Of a DNA stretch of 64,000 nucleotides, positions 10,797 to 33,195 are shown one piece after another. Both the position numbers and the translations under genes were made by a program. A model generated the notes under the pieces. The model did no database searches. It had not been told where the DNA came from and saw only the letters and a program-made list of their open reading frames with translations. This DNA is from Paulinella micropora (lineage: Eukaryota > Cercozoa > Imbricatea > Euglyphida): NCBI GenBank assembly GCA_009731375.1, contig BJOX01000041.1, positions 413,963 to 477,962 of the forward strand, read 5' to 3'. How positions within the stretch are numbered: position 1 is the first letter of the stretch; each line of letters opens with the position of its first letter.

Positions 10797-12529
10797 TTAC
10801 AACGCGATTTTAACACCAAACTTTGCGAGAAATTCTTTCACCAACTTCACCGAGATTTGGTCAGCCAGGTAATTGAATTTTTCGTACATGAAATTTATTT
10901 TGGTAAATAAATCCGCGATGTTTTCCTCCATCGGTACCCGGAACAACTTGACAACTCCCTTCTTAACCAACTTCTCGAGCAGGTGGTACCTGACATCGAT
11001 ATGTTTGGTTCTTGACTCCCCTAACCCCCTTTCTGAGAGGATGATGGTCCCCTCATTGTCCTCGAACAAGGGGGTGAAACCTCTTATGGGCAAACCGATG
11101 TCACGGAGAGACTGTCTTAAAGCAAGCAACTCCCTTACTGCTTCGTTAGCTGATACGGTCTTTGATTCAAGGGTGGATTGGGCTATGACAGTCTGAAGTT
11201 TAGAAAACCATGCTACCGGTGCCCCGTTGAAGAGAAAGATATACCGGAACGGGATTTCCTCGTAACCTTTTCTCCAGCAAAGTCTGAGTCAATGTATCCC
11301 ACAAGGGGATGCTCGTCTATCAGTTTTTCGACATTGGCGATAACGGGGACGCTGAACGCATTGACTTCTGTGGCTTCACACGAGTAAAGCTCAAGTGCCC
11401 TTTCTGCGGCCGATGGTCCTTTGGTCGGTTTCCATGATTTAGGGGGTTTGGGGACAAAGAACCCTTCGGTCAACATTTTGACTAACCTCTCATCACCCCG
11501 TTTGAAATATAGGGCTCTCGGGGTCAGCAACCATAGAAACATACGGTGAACCATGGCATAAGATATTTCAGGGGATGGGACTTGTTGATTTGCAGCTATA
11601 CTCAAAGGACAGATCAAGAGAGGGCGAGTGTGAACGGCAAGAAAAATAAGCATGCCGATCAAACATCTAAGGTCATATTTGAGCAGACGGTGACCAACTT
11701 TCAGGGGGGCAGGGTTTTCTGATGTGAAGGGGGTTTTAGCAGGCACCTCCTTCATATAATCTAACTCATCTAAAATGAGAAGCTCATATTTTCGTTGATG
11801 CAGTAAAATCCCTTTTTCAGATTGGACAATCTGGATGTTTTTGAATTCCGTGGCCTTCCCTAAGTTTTTGCACCTGAAACCATGCTTCTTCATGCTCTCT
11901 ACAAGACTTATGTGTTTGGCTTCATCAGCAGCATGCAGTCCATCATCTACATGAAAAGAGAGAAGCTGCATACTTATGGGGTCCTTGGCATGTTTGATAA
12001 AAGAAGCCCGGTCAAGGGAGAAAGTAATAACTGCTTGCTTCCCGACTAGCTCCCTCAACATTAAATCATGCCACAATCTCCCCGCCTCAGGATGACCATA
12101 AAGAGCCTTCCGGAGGAGCCAAACAAAACCTTCTCTCTCAAAACCCGGGGGGATTTGACATAGATGTCATAAGGCATTTTGGCATGTAAGTAGGCAGTGG
12201 TGAAGTCAATTAGCCACAAGTCTATTCCGAAGCAGGCAGCATAAGCAATGATAAGAAGGATAATGCGATGATGAGCGGTGGGCGAGTATGTGCGTTTGGG
12301 ATCATATTGCAAGCTCGCTTTCAGGAGATCCCCCCCTAAAGGTGATCCTAGCTTTATGATATTCATCGCTCGTTCCCTGTTGCTTAAAAGTGTCTATCCA
12401 TTTTAGAGGGATAATGGGAGTGCCTGACCTTCTCGCCTCGCTCTCTTCTCTCCATTCAAATGCGTTGAGCTCCTCTTGCTGTCTGACTTCTGTCTCTCTC
12501 GCTTGTCTCCTATCTTTCGGCTTTTGCAC
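10797..12529 (-). pseudogene. Copia reverse transcriptase and RNase H, frameshifted
   Basis: Four overlapping frames tile one polyprotein. 12529-12302 has the RT start (PIIPLKWIDTFKQQG, YHKARITFRG). 12366-12061 has RTYSPTAHH and the first catalytic aspartate in WLIDFTTAYLHAKMPYDIYV. 12076-11213 has FHVDDGLHAA, the YVDD-type box, then the RNase H start YIDSDFAGEKVTRKSRSG. 11129-10797 has the RNase H end with DNEGTI, TKHIDVRYHLLEKLV and ENIADLFTK. All expected copia motifs are present and in order, but at least three frame breaks separate them, so the copy is non-autonomous. The stop is at 10797-10799. Confidence 0.88.
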
Positions 12530-12547
12530 GACGGGAAATTCCGGAAT

Positions 12548-13036
12548 TTACTCGGTTACCAGACAATAATTGATTCTCTCTTCTTTCGCACAGACAGAGA
12601 TATGTTTATTTCTGGTTCTCCCGGGGATTACGTTCTCCTGAGAAATGTTTCCTTGCTCATGAGATCTCCATCCCGGGGGATGTTTGTCCTTTTCCGCAGC
12701 TATCCTAACTCTCTCCCCCTCGGCATGGCCGAATTCACTGGTTACATTGGGGTCGTGGCGTGCCGGTTCGATAACAGCCTGCGGTACAAGAGAAGGGAGG
12801 GCTGCTCCCCCTGAAATCTCGTACTTTATGATCTCCGAATCTATTATTTTCTTCGTAACGCCATCATCAAACTTAACGTTGTGGGCCGGGAATCGTTTGT
12901 TTCTCCTGACAACCGGGGCAGTCGGGTCAATGGTAACTCCCTTCCGTAAAGTGGAATCCCACTTATCTCCATAAGTGGATTTAGCCCACTCTTCCCCGAA
13001 AGCCCGTGCCGGGATCTGAACGATCTTCCCAGACAA
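12548..13036 (-). CDS. ORF between integrase and RT of the copia element
   Basis: 162 codons, in the polyprotein region linking the integrase C-terminus to RT. Balanced composition, including WAKSTYGDKWDSTLRKG and HNVKFDDGVTKKI. In copia elements this stretch is poorly conserved linker. No separate function assigned. Confidence 0.45.
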   Translation of the reverse strand: MSGKIVQIPARAFGEEWAKSTYGDKWDSTLRKGVTIDPTAPVVRRNKRFPAHNVKFDDGVTKKIIDSEIIKYEISGGAALPSLVPQAVIEPARHDPNVTSEFGHAEGERVRIAAEKDKHPPGWRSHEQGNISQENVIPGRTRNKHISVCAKEERINYCLVTE

Positions 13037-13176
13037 GATGACTTTAAGTTTGGGTTTTCTCCCCCTCTTTCCCTACTTTGACACCCTGACTAGTTCAAGG
13101 TATAACTTGGCTATTTCAAGGTATACCCTTACTATTGCAAGGCATACCTTGGATATGTAAGGTAAACATTGAAAGG

Positions 13177-14798
13177 CTAAGTCCTTGCATGTCTATTTCT
13201 TCGGATGCTTGCATACATAACAACACACTTTGTCTTGCTTGCATACATAACAACACGGACCGTATGTACGTGACCACCTTTCTCCCCCTGACTCATGCTC
13301 CCTACATTCCGTGAAGACGGGGTAGGGGGAATAAGCTCAGGGAGATTACTGAAATCCTGACTTGGGGCATTGTTTTCGTCACTATCGCTTGCAACGATCA
13401 CCGAATCATCATCACTTTCAGGTCCTTTCTTAGATGTCGTAGATGTAATGGGGGCATTCTCAGTACTTTCACAATTACTAGTAGCGGCTACGGCAGGTGG
13501 GGTAGATGCACTATACATAGTTTCTGGTACTTCGAAGCCAACATTCTCTTTGGGTGGTGTGTCGACTGGTGACAGAACAGCAGAGGGTGTGGCCGATTTC
13601 CATCCGACCGAAAACATACCCTCATCTGCTGTTCCTTCAAGGTTTTTGGAAGCCTCTCGTCGGCCCAGTTTCCATACATCGAATATAACATCCTGGACAT
13701 TACCGTGTATTACACGCGCAACAGGATTATAGACACGGTAATACCCGGTATTACGTTCGTAACCCAAAGAGATAACTTTCTTTCCTCTCTCGCCTTTTCC
13801 CCGCCGAGCCTTAACCTTCATCACTGCAACGCAACCAGTGGGGCGAAGGTGATGCAAGTATGGTTTTCGGCGGTGAATGACTTCGAAAGGGGACTTACCC
13901 TTGAAGGGCCCTTTGGCTATCGGGAGGAGGTTGTTAATATAAGTGGCGTTTTTTCCCATCTCCGCTCAGAACTTGGGAGGGAGCTTAGCATCGCTAAGCA
14001 TCGCCCTAGCAGGTCCACCGTTGGTTTGATGGGACCTCTCTATCTTTGAGACTGCCTGTTTCTCGGCGGTTGGAGCCTCAAACAAGATAGGCTGATTAAC
14101 AGTAACCCACTCCTGAAAGGTATCATATCGACCATATTCTTGGTCACAGGTAATAAATTTGACTTTCCGGTTTGTATGTCTTTCAAAGGCAACGGCCTTA
14201 ATAAAACACGGAAAGAATTCATTCTTATGACGTAAATAATAGTCGAGCTCGAAATTTGAAGCGAGACATTTGACCGTAAATTTGTATTGCTTACCATCCC
14301 ATGATTTCGTATTCCACCATCCTTGTGTGTCCATGGAAATATAAACCCCGGAATGACGTTCAACAATGTGATGGTTTTTGTGGAAATGTGGTGCTTTCTT
14401 TATTTTATTCTTTAAGCAGTACTCACACTTCATAATCCTTTCTCGCCATCCTACCCTACTGTCTTCACCCCCATATAGTGAGCCATTCTTTTCATAGCCT
14501 TTACCCCTCTATGTTTACACATGCGGTGAAAGACAGTAGCGTGTATATGCTCACTATGTGTGGGTCGGACAACAGGATTTAATGCTTTTGACATTTGACA
14601 ACCAACATCATGTTCATGAGTTCGTGAGGTGTGCGAACATACATCATTTGGCATGACCAAACAACAAGCCAAACTCTGTGAACAATACTCACCCTTCTCC
14701 CTATTTGTTTCGCAAGACAACGGGACAAATGATTTATTGTCGTGACACCCCCATCCACATAAACATGGGACATCATTGCAATATACATCATCGTACAA
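13177..14798 (-). pseudogene. Copia integrase, frameshifted
   Basis: The HHCC zinc region is split between 14798-14451 (THSEHIHATVFHRMCKHRG) and the start of 14433-13966 (MKCEYCLKNK). The catalytic core in 14433-13966 has the first aspartate in YISMDTQGWW, the second in FITCDQEYGRYDTFQEW and the glutamate in KIERSHQTNGG. The C-terminal part at 13959-13177 has YINNLLP, GKSPFEVIHRRKPYLHHLRP and ISLGYERNTGYYRVYNP, typical of copia integrases, followed by an acidic serine-rich tail. The frame changes near 14440 and 13960 and the missing continuous start mark it as inactive in this copy. Confidence 0.85.
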
Positions 14799-14837
14799 GG
14801 GAAGAGTCGTTGGTTGTGTAGGACGGCGAGGGGGGAG

Positions 14838-16073
14838 TCAGAATGTGACGGTGGATGACGGTGCCCCCTCTTTCTCTACCTTCACATTCTGCTTTTCGAG
14901 GGGGACTGGTTCGTATTGTTGGTTTGGGTCTAGAGGGGGCATTCCCGGGGGATCAAAGACGAACAGGTTGTTAGGCAGAGATCTGCCCCTAGCTAAGATC
15001 TGTTCTTCCTCGATATGGATTGGGGACTTGAGTACAAGCACCTGGTTGTTCTGATGGACTACTGCCAGTCCTTGTTTCAACCAAGCCGAAGTGGCTACTA
15101 AACCGTAACTCAAGTGGGGGTTGTATGTCGTGTGCGAATCATACACCTGAATCGGTTCTCCATTCGCTCCAGAGAGTTGCATCAAGACTTTCCCCTTATA
15201 CTCCATCTCAATGCTCCCTTTCGCGATTTTGAACTTCTGAGGGTTGTGTTTCATCCTCACGAACACATCCTTATGGGGTGATTGGGACTCGCTAGCCCCA
15301 CTATCATCTACCCAAACCATCCCCGCCATACTTCTTTCAGGTGTCTCCCTCTCATCTCCCTCGTTCTCGTGCATCATTATGATACAATCTTTCTCAGATG
15401 GGGGTGAGGTGTTTGAGGTGGTGTTGAGAGATGGGTTAGGTCTTGACGGTGGAATATCTCGTACGTTCTCCCCCTCTACCCCTATCCTTTGCAAGTATTC
15501 CCGATATTCGAGTAATTGAGTTCTTAGATGGGGAAATGCCGCAACGAGCCCCCTCGCAAAAGGGTTGTTCCATTTGTGAGCCATGGAAATAACGAAACTT
15601 TGAATATCCATGTAGAGTTCAAGATAGAATTCGTTAACTTCCTCGTCTCTCCCGGTAATAAGAGAATCTCTCACCTCAATCTCTCTAGCACCCTCTGCTA
15701 ACGCACCGAACAACCTATGTATCTCTCCAAGAGACTGTATTTCTCCGTTTCCTCCTACTGTCATCATCTTCCCCTCATCCCATCTCCATGCGATCATGGG
15801 GTCTCTCCTAATCCTATCTCCCTCTAACTCTCTCTCCCTCCCTTCATTCAACTCGCTGGGTGCAAGACGCGGTGAATGGGAATGCGTGATACGACGGACA
15901 AACGATGGGCGTGCTCTTTTGGCCTCCCCCTCTTCTCCCCCTGCCTCATCCTCAACGCTCTTACTCATCTCTTTCTTAGAGTTCGAGCGTTGTGCAGATG
16001 ATGCAGGAGAAGAAGAGGAAGACTTCTGAGGAGTAGCATAAGAGATGGTTTCATCATCGTCTTCGTCCGTCAT
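14838..16073 (-). CDS. Copia protease region
   Basis: 411 codons. The N-terminal 240 residues are charged and serine-rich. WVDDSGASES at about residue 255 is the aspartic protease active site (D-S-G-A-S), followed by the expected small beta-rich domain (MQLSGANGEPIQVYDSHTTY, GLAVVHQNNQVLVL). This is the longest intact frame of the element. It lies between gag and integrase as in other copia elements. Confidence 0.8.
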   Translation of the reverse strand: MTDEDDDETISYATPQKSSSSSPASSAQRSNSKKEMSKSVEDEAGGEEGEAKRARPSFVRRITHSHSPRLAPSELNEGRERELEGDRIRRDPMIAWRWDEGKMMTVGGNGEIQSLGEIHRLFGALAEGAREIEVRDSLITGRDEEVNEFYLELYMDIQSFVISMAHKWNNPFARGLVAAFPHLRTQLLEYREYLQRIGVEGENVRDIPPSRPNPSLNTTSNTSPPSEKDCIIMMHENEGDERETPERSMAGMVWVDDSGASESQSPHKDVFVRMKHNPQKFKIAKGSIEMEYKGKVLMQLSGANGEPIQVYDSHTTYNPHLSYGLVATSAWLKQGLAVVHQNNQVLVLKSPIHIEEEQILARGRSLPNNLFVFDPPGMPPLDPNQQYEPVPLEKQNVKVEKEGAPSSTVTF

Positions 16074-16144
16074 CGTCTCTCCCTCACCTCTCTCTCTTCT
16101 CTGATTTGTTCCCCCAACTGCAACCTCAACGTTCTCACTCGTTT

Positions 16145-18548
16145 CTATGTTTGAGTCAGAACAGTTGACGTAGGGAGTATGTCTTGTGAGAGAAGATGAC
16201 GAAGCACTAGAACTATGAGAAGAGACATGCTTGTGTGGTGATGTGTGAGTGGAGGATGACGTGCGAGAATCAGATTGAACAGGGGGGGGGTTTCATCTAT
16301 CCTAATCCACTGACGTATAATCCAGTCCATAGGGGCTAGCATTAACCCAAAGTGCCATGGAGTACCCCCCAGGTTCAGTTGTGCTCTAATTACTGCCAGT
16401 AAGTCAGCCCTATTTCGCTTACTGCCGATATGGTGGGAACAGAAATTGCAACCCTGTTTTCCATCCTCTTGGCACACTCACCCCCTGATCTCTGACCCGG
16501 GCGGCCCCTACCTTCCATGAACAACGTGCGTTCACGTTGAACCCATCACATTGTTTTATGTTTGAAACAATGATCATGCTCCCTCTGATGGGTTGTGCCC
16601 ACAGATTGAGAAGTGGTCCATCATCCTCACGTAAGTGAAGATAGGTAGAATTCCGGGATTTCATTAGAACCTTCCTGTAACCCCCCTTGACACGGCGAAG
16701 CCCCCATCCTTCCTCCATAGGGTATATTACCCCAAGAGGTTTTGGGTCGCCCACCATGTCAAGAGGATTGACGAAGCGGTTGTCTTTCAGGAGGGGAATA
16801 AAAGGAGTAGATCGAGGGACAGGAAGATGAGCAGGCATGTCTTGTGCGTGTGTGTTGCTCTTTTTCTTCCTGTTCTTCAATTCTGATGTGTGGGGTGGCG
16901 ATGATTGTGGTCCAAAACAGGAAGTGGGTGGGGTGTTGTCAAGTGAGGGGTTTGGTTCTTCTTCGTCCGTTTCCTCTCTCCATCATGTTTATGCTTAACA
17001 TGTGATTGATGTATCCTATTTCCCCTACTCCCTCTTCTCCTCCATCCTCATCATGAGTACCAGACTCTTCGTCTGAATCACGAGCTTCGGACTCCTCTCC
17101 TTCTTCTTCAGAACTACCAGAAGAAGAGGAGTCGGAACCTCCTGCATTCAGACTAATCGTCTTGGTCTTTGCTGTATTCTTGATGAAATCAGACGATTTC
17201 AACTTCCTTTTCTCCTTCCCTACTTCTTTCTTCTGTCGTCTCATCTTTCTCTTCCCTTTACTCCTCTCCTTAGTCTTATCTGTCTTAGTCAGACTCTGAG
17301 TCAGCTCTCCTACCCCTTTTGCTAAGTTAACTATCCTTGCTGCCTTCCTCCTTATGGGGCAGTTCACCGGGACATGTCCGTCTCGGGGGCACTCAGGGAG
17401 AGTACAAGGGACAATGCAAATCTTGATTTGATGATCACCATGACAGTTATAACAACCTTGGGGTGTCTTTCCAGCTTGGTTTCCCATAAGGTTGACTGCT
17501 ATGGGGTCGCTTTTAGTTCCCGTACCAGATGAAGTTTTAGACGAAAGGGAACGAAAACCGCCCCCTGACGAGTAAAGTTTCTTCATTTTGTTTTTGGATT
17601 CCTCTGTCTGAGCAACCTGTTCTATTACTTTCACAAAGGATTCCCAACCCGGTCGCTCCTCCGGAAGGAGACTGCTGACCTTGTTGCGAAAACTGTCGAA
17701 CTCGGTCAAGTGTTCGATCTTTATCATGACCATTTCTATCTTTACGAGTTCGGGGTATGGGACTTTCATAACTGACTCTTGATCAGCAATATTGCTGTGA
17801 AAGAGAGTCAACCAGGGTCTCAAGTCTTGGACCTTCTTAGGGTAGGAAAGGTCAAGGAAGTCTTGTCGTTCTTTCCATTTGACAAGATCAAGACCTCCAT
17901 ATCTCTTCCTTAATGCCATGAAACATTCGACTCCGTCTGACCCCGCTGTCCTGATGACAGACATAGCTTCCTTGTCCTTAGAGCAGGGCTGAATTAAGAG
18001 AGCAAAGATAAATCGATTGTGTTTCAGTCTATCTCTTTCTTCAACCTGCTGATAATACTTATCTGTAGGAAAGAGGCAAGAAGGGGGTTTGGTCTAGATG
18101 CAGTAGTTAGGATAGGGACCGAACTCCCATCAGGCTCTTTATGCTCAGCAGTTGCTGGGGAAGAAGAAGGATCAGGCAAAGCAGAACTAGTACTAAGGTC
18201 TTGTTCTTGTTTGACAGGTAGGGCAGAGCTGGAGGAAGAGCTAGTAGGTTCTTTCTTTACTGCAGATTTCTTTCTCTCTGCCATGTCCTGATTCTCGTCC
18301 TCGCTATCTCCGGAAGGTGAAAGAGGTGGTTCAGTAGGTAGATTGAAAGAAACTGTCAGCTTCGCTTGTGTAAACAAAGGGTGTTGCTTATGGGGGGGTA
18401 GCTCCCCTATCGCTAATGGATCATATATCGCCAGAACAGCAAGGAACCCATATTCCCAATTATCCCAATCTGGGTCTCTGCTGTTAAATGGCGGGGGATC
18501 CACTTTGAACCCTCTGTTCATCGACGCTCCAAACATGGTGTATGCCAT
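16145..18548 (-). pseudogene. Copia gag, frameshifted
   Basis: 18548-18024 gives the N-terminus (MAYTMFGASMNRGFKVDPPP; WDNWEYGFLAVLAIYD), followed by an acidic/serine spacer. In another frame 17964-16939 gives the capsid-like middle (KRYGGLDLVKWKERQDFLDL) and two zinc knuckles: CYNCHGDHQIKIC, with C-x2-C-x3-H-x4-C spacing, and CPRDGHVPVNC. A K/R-rich and acidic stretch follows. 16880-16419 and 16477-16145 look like further gag-pol linker, including GCNFCSHH, in shifted frames. RNA-binding nucleocapsid function is inferred from the knuckles. Confidence 0.75.
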
Positions 18549-18839
18549 GTTGGACCAAAGTGCGGAAGGTAGGAGCCAAACTCAACTACCCATAAAATTC
18601 CTACAATTAAGTAGAAATGGGGGAATTATTATTAGGGATGAAATGAGTTGGTGTGTCTATGCTATGCTGTCTAGCCGATAGACACGTTGAGGTGGGTGCC
18701 TTCTGCCTACCTACCCACGGAATGATGTCGACTGCCTGCTGCACGTCGATCCTCGCACTTTTCTGTTGAAGGCCTAATGCCTCTCGTTTCAGACTAAGTG
18801 CAACTGATTAAAGCTGCTGGCGCAGAGTTCGCTAATCAA

Positions 18840-18851
18840 GGCTCGATAACC
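18840..18851 (-). promoter_or_regulatory. Candidate primer-binding site of the copia element
   Basis: Directly inside the 5' LTR the minus strand reads GGTTATCGAGCC. It lacks the TGG that pairs with a tRNA 3' end. It looks more like the complement of a tRNA anticodon arm, as in copia-type elements primed by a tRNA half. Confidence 0.4.
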
Positions 18852-19049
18852 TGTTAGACTACTATTATTAATAAAGCAATCTATGATAGCTACTACACTC
18901 TCTCAACACACTACAACAACTTTAATGAGAAAAGGCGCCAACAGACGCGCCACGTAACTTGACTGGCCAGATCATAAGTAATGGATCTAAGGACACCGTT
19001 ACTCCGATACGGCCGGCCCATAACTATTAATTAATGATTAGTTCCAACA
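18852..19049 (-). repeat. 5' LTR of the copia element
   Basis: 198 bp with the same TGTTAG...AACA ends as the other LTR, followed outside by the duplicated TCCAC. Confidence 0.93.
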
Positions 19050-19054
19050 TCCAC

Positions 19055-20640
19055 TTGACTAACTAGTTTTCGATTCCGTTCAAAAATGATTTCAAACGAT
19101 TAAGTCAAAGATCTTTTTAGAAAAGATTAACCATTGCCTTTTCCCACTTAGAAATACCTTTTCCCCCGATTTCCCGTGAAACACGCGTTGCGGTAAATTT
19201 GTGGACAAGAAAATGAAAAACAATGTTTGACTGCTTTTTACATCTGTCCCAGTCATTTTCGTCTAGCCTTCCCAAATCAGTTTGGTTTTCAAGTCCACCG
19301 GAACCCGACACTACCAGTTTTCGCAAAGGTTTTATGACTGCTAACTTGAAACAAAAAGACATTATCAGTTTGAGAACTGGAGACCTCACAATCTACTCTA
19401 CACTTGATCGTAAGTTGCATCCAAGCCTGCAAAGAGTTCGAAATTACGTAAATAAACGAAGTGACCTCTCTACTATTTACTTGTCACGTATTTCACCTAC
19501 TCCCACAGTCAGGAGTCGGATTTAATGCAGCCATAGTGTTCTTAATAAGAGTTCGTTGTATCAGAGGCTGCCTACTTGAAGAGTTGTATACAAACTCACA
19601 AACTTGGGCCGCAGTGAAAGGTGAGGTAAGTTCCGTGAGTGACCGGTTCAAGTATACTAATCAACGAAAAGAGCCTCCGAGTTGAACTTGATGGACTGTT
19701 TTCATCATTGAATCATGATGACGATCATGAGTCACATTTTAATATTAATGATAAGTAGGCAGTCAAAACTTAACTTCATAAGATTTAAAATTTAATGCTT
19801 ACCGGTAACTTTCAGAGTTTAATTGTCGCGGCCTAGTACGGGCCTTTGGGCCGGCTTCAAAATGATTTAAACTAGCTAGTCCGAATGCGTTCTGAAATCT
19901 GAAATAATATGTGTCGTCTTTTTTACGCAAACACTATTTTAATAAAATACTTGCCACTCGTAGAGCCTGAGTGTCGTCTTAAAATCTGACTCTGTCAGTG
20001 AGACAGCGACTGGCACGGTGAGTTTGGACTTACACCATGAGTTTAACAGTGCGGCAGTGAAATCTTAGCAATAATGTGGCACAGCCGGTGTAATGTAAAA
20101 CCGGGCCGCTGAATCGAAGAACAGTGGGTGACTGACAATGTCGTAAATGAAGGACGTAAAGTGATCGATATGATCCATGCCCTTCCTTGAAGTTTGATGT
20201 TTGAAAGTGACTGTTTGAGTGGCAGTGTCTGCCATGAGAATAAAATACGCAGGCTGTGTGTCAGCATCGTTGCAGCAATTACGAACCACAGCATGCTACC
20301 TGAAGAACAGGTCGGAGTGTGATGGTAGGCTTTCAAACGGTGAAGCCAAGGACAAGCTATAGTCCCCGGGACCTTCATAAATATCACACGCTTAGAGAAA
20401 CTCCCACCGATGATTAGAAGGGAATATTCCATTTCCAATAATCATTTCATTTTTGGTCCATGTTTTGTTTGATGATAGGTGATGATGGATAATGCTAAGC
20501 ACGCCATCTGAACGCCCTTGTCCCCAGCTACCGCAACATCTGCTGTAACTTACGGGCGAATCGCAAGTGCCGACTGAGAAAACGATTCAAAACATAATGA
20601 ATTTTGCCATGGAATATTTCTGTTCGATGGATATTTTTCT
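19055..20640. other. Unassigned region right of the copia insertion
   Basis: No gene recognised. Two overlapping antiparallel open frames (19117-19389 minus and 19223-19525 plus) have ordinary composition but no known motif. It becomes AT-rich near 19700-19950. It may hold exon fragments or old repeats. Confidence 0.4.
20065..20289 (-). CDS. Possible small exon or ORF, 74 aa
   Basis: An open frame with a plausible acceptor (CACACAG) just before PAYFILMADTATQ and a stop at 20065-20067. The sequence around FTSFIYDIVSHPLFFDSAAR has balanced composition, so it could be a terminal exon, but no family is recognised and an overlapping frame (20043-20438) also stays open. Confidence 0.25.
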   Translation of the reverse strand: MVRNCCNDADTQPAYFILMADTATQTVTFKHQTSRKGMDHIDHFTSFIYDIVSHPLFFDSAARFYITPAVPHYC

Positions 20641-20765
20641 CTAACCTTGTGATATGAACGTTCGGACTGCGAATGGAAGCACACATAAAGAGCTGGAGAA
20701 GAATCGTCTTGACAAGGAGGCCAGGGAGATCAAGCACAGAAATAGAGTGCAACTCAGCAGAGAGA

Positions 20766-20812
20766 GAGAGAGCGAGTGTGTGTGTGTGTGTGTGTGTTTG
20801 CATGTGAGCGAG
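20766..20812. repeat. (GA)n-(TG)n microsatellite
   Basis: A short GA then TG dinucleotide run between unassigned GC-rich sequence. Confidence 0.8.
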
Positions 20813-21030
20813 AGCAGGGAACCGAGTGTGTCTCTGTCTGTGTGGCGAGGTGTCAGAATCGAACTGGCAGACGAGGCAGCCGCTACAGAGCAAGGAGAGT
20901 GGCACAGGGCGGCCGCATCAGAGGAGAAAGGAGTCTCAGAGCGGCTGGGGTGCGGCCAAGGAGCAGCCGCGGCTGAGCAAGGAAGAGCATAGAGCTGCGC
21001 AGCAGTGTGCGGCAAGGCAGGCGGGCGCGG

Positions 21031-21159
21031 TCAGAACACGGCGGGGGGGAAGAGCGCGAGGCGCACGACGTAGGAGAGAGGCACGCCGAAGAAGCAGGCG
21101 GTGAAGACGAGGAAAAGGAACAGCACCACCAGCAGCGAGACGCAGAAGAGCTTGGGGCC
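21031..21159 (-). CDS. Candidate terminal exon encoding a membrane-spanning C-terminal tail
   Basis: After a good acceptor (GCGGGCAG, 21160-21167) the minus strand reads 42 codons and a TGA at 21031-21033. Residues 6-24 (CVSLLVVLFLFLVFTACFF) form a strong hydrophobic segment, followed by LSYVVRLALFPPAVF at the C-terminus. This would suit a tail-anchored or multi-pass membrane protein. It lies just below the 648-base gap, downstream of the IFT144 exons, but IFT144 has no such tail, so it probably belongs to another gene hidden in the gap. Confidence 0.35.
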   Translation of the reverse strand, partial: GPKLFCVSLLVVLFLFLVFTACFFGVPLSYVVRLALFPPAVF

Positions 21160-21251
21160 CTGCCCGCACGCAATCAGCGGCACATTAGACAAACGACACA
21201 CACTTCAGCACACAACTGCCTCCCCCACCTCCCCCACCTCTCTTCTCCACT

Positions 21252-21899
21252 NNNNNNNNNNNNNNNNNNNNNNNNNNNNNNNNNNNNNNNNNNNNNNNNN
21301 NNNNNNNNNNNNNNNNNNNNNNNNNNNNNNNNNNNNNNNNNNNNNNNNNNNNNNNNNNNNNNNNNNNNNNNNNNNNNNNNNNNNNNNNNNNNNNNNNNNN
21401 NNNNNNNNNNNNNNNNNNNNNNNNNNNNNNNNNNNNNNNNNNNNNNNNNNNNNNNNNNNNNNNNNNNNNNNNNNNNNNNNNNNNNNNNNNNNNNNNNNNN
21501 NNNNNNNNNNNNNNNNNNNNNNNNNNNNNNNNNNNNNNNNNNNNNNNNNNNNNNNNNNNNNNNNNNNNNNNNNNNNNNNNNNNNNNNNNNNNNNNNNNNN
21601 NNNNNNNNNNNNNNNNNNNNNNNNNNNNNNNNNNNNNNNNNNNNNNNNNNNNNNNNNNNNNNNNNNNNNNNNNNNNNNNNNNNNNNNNNNNNNNNNNNNN
21701 NNNNNNNNNNNNNNNNNNNNNNNNNNNNNNNNNNNNNNNNNNNNNNNNNNNNNNNNNNNNNNNNNNNNNNNNNNNNNNNNNNNNNNNNNNNNNNNNNNNN
21801 NNNNNNNNNNNNNNNNNNNNNNNNNNNNNNNNNNNNNNNNNNNNNNNNNNNNNNNNNNNNNNNNNNNNNNNNNNNNNNNNNNNNNNNNNNNNNNNNNNN
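21252..21899. other. Assembly gap (648 N)
   Basis: Unknown bases. The true size may differ; sequence from the IFT144 gene may be missing here. Confidence 0.95.
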
Positions 21900-22125
21900 G
21901 GGGGAAGGACCATGGGTCGTCGGTTGAGTTGCAGCATGGCCCAGCAGGAAGTCACTGCACACACCAACGCCCCGTGCAGACATAGCGCACGCATACACAT
22001 ACACACACCTGCCCGCCCAGCGCTCACCACACACAGCCTCCGCAGCCACTCCGGTACAGGGAAGGGCGAGAGCAAACATTACAAAATACACACAAACACA
22101 CACACACACATGAACACACACAAAC

Positions 22126-22209
<84 letters not shown>

Positions 22210-22310
22210 GGCAGTGAGCGGGCAGGATCGCCCCTGGTTGTTTGTTTGTGTGCGTGTGCGTGTGTTAAGGGGAAGGAGGGGTGGGGGGGAGAGGGGGGGT
22301 GGGGCTGGAC

Positions 22311-33195
<10,885 letters not shown>

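Larger units (their letters stand above)
9509..19049 (-). mobile_element. Complete Ty1/copia LTR retrotransposon insertion
   Basis: Two near-identical LTRs (195 and 198 bp), each bounded by TG...CA (plus strand TGTTAG...TTCCAACA), enclose about 9.1 kb. TCCAC occurs immediately outside both ends (9504-9508 and 19050-19054): a 5-bp target-site duplication. Read on the minus strand, the order is gag with zinc knuckles, protease (DSGAS), integrase, reverse transcriptase, RNase H. Integrase before RT defines copia rather than gypsy. The LTRs differ by roughly half a dozen substitutions and two small indels, so the copy is moderately old, and its ORFs carry several frame breaks. About 1.1 kb of non-coding DNA separates RNase H from the 3' LTR, longer than usual. 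Confidence 0.93.
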
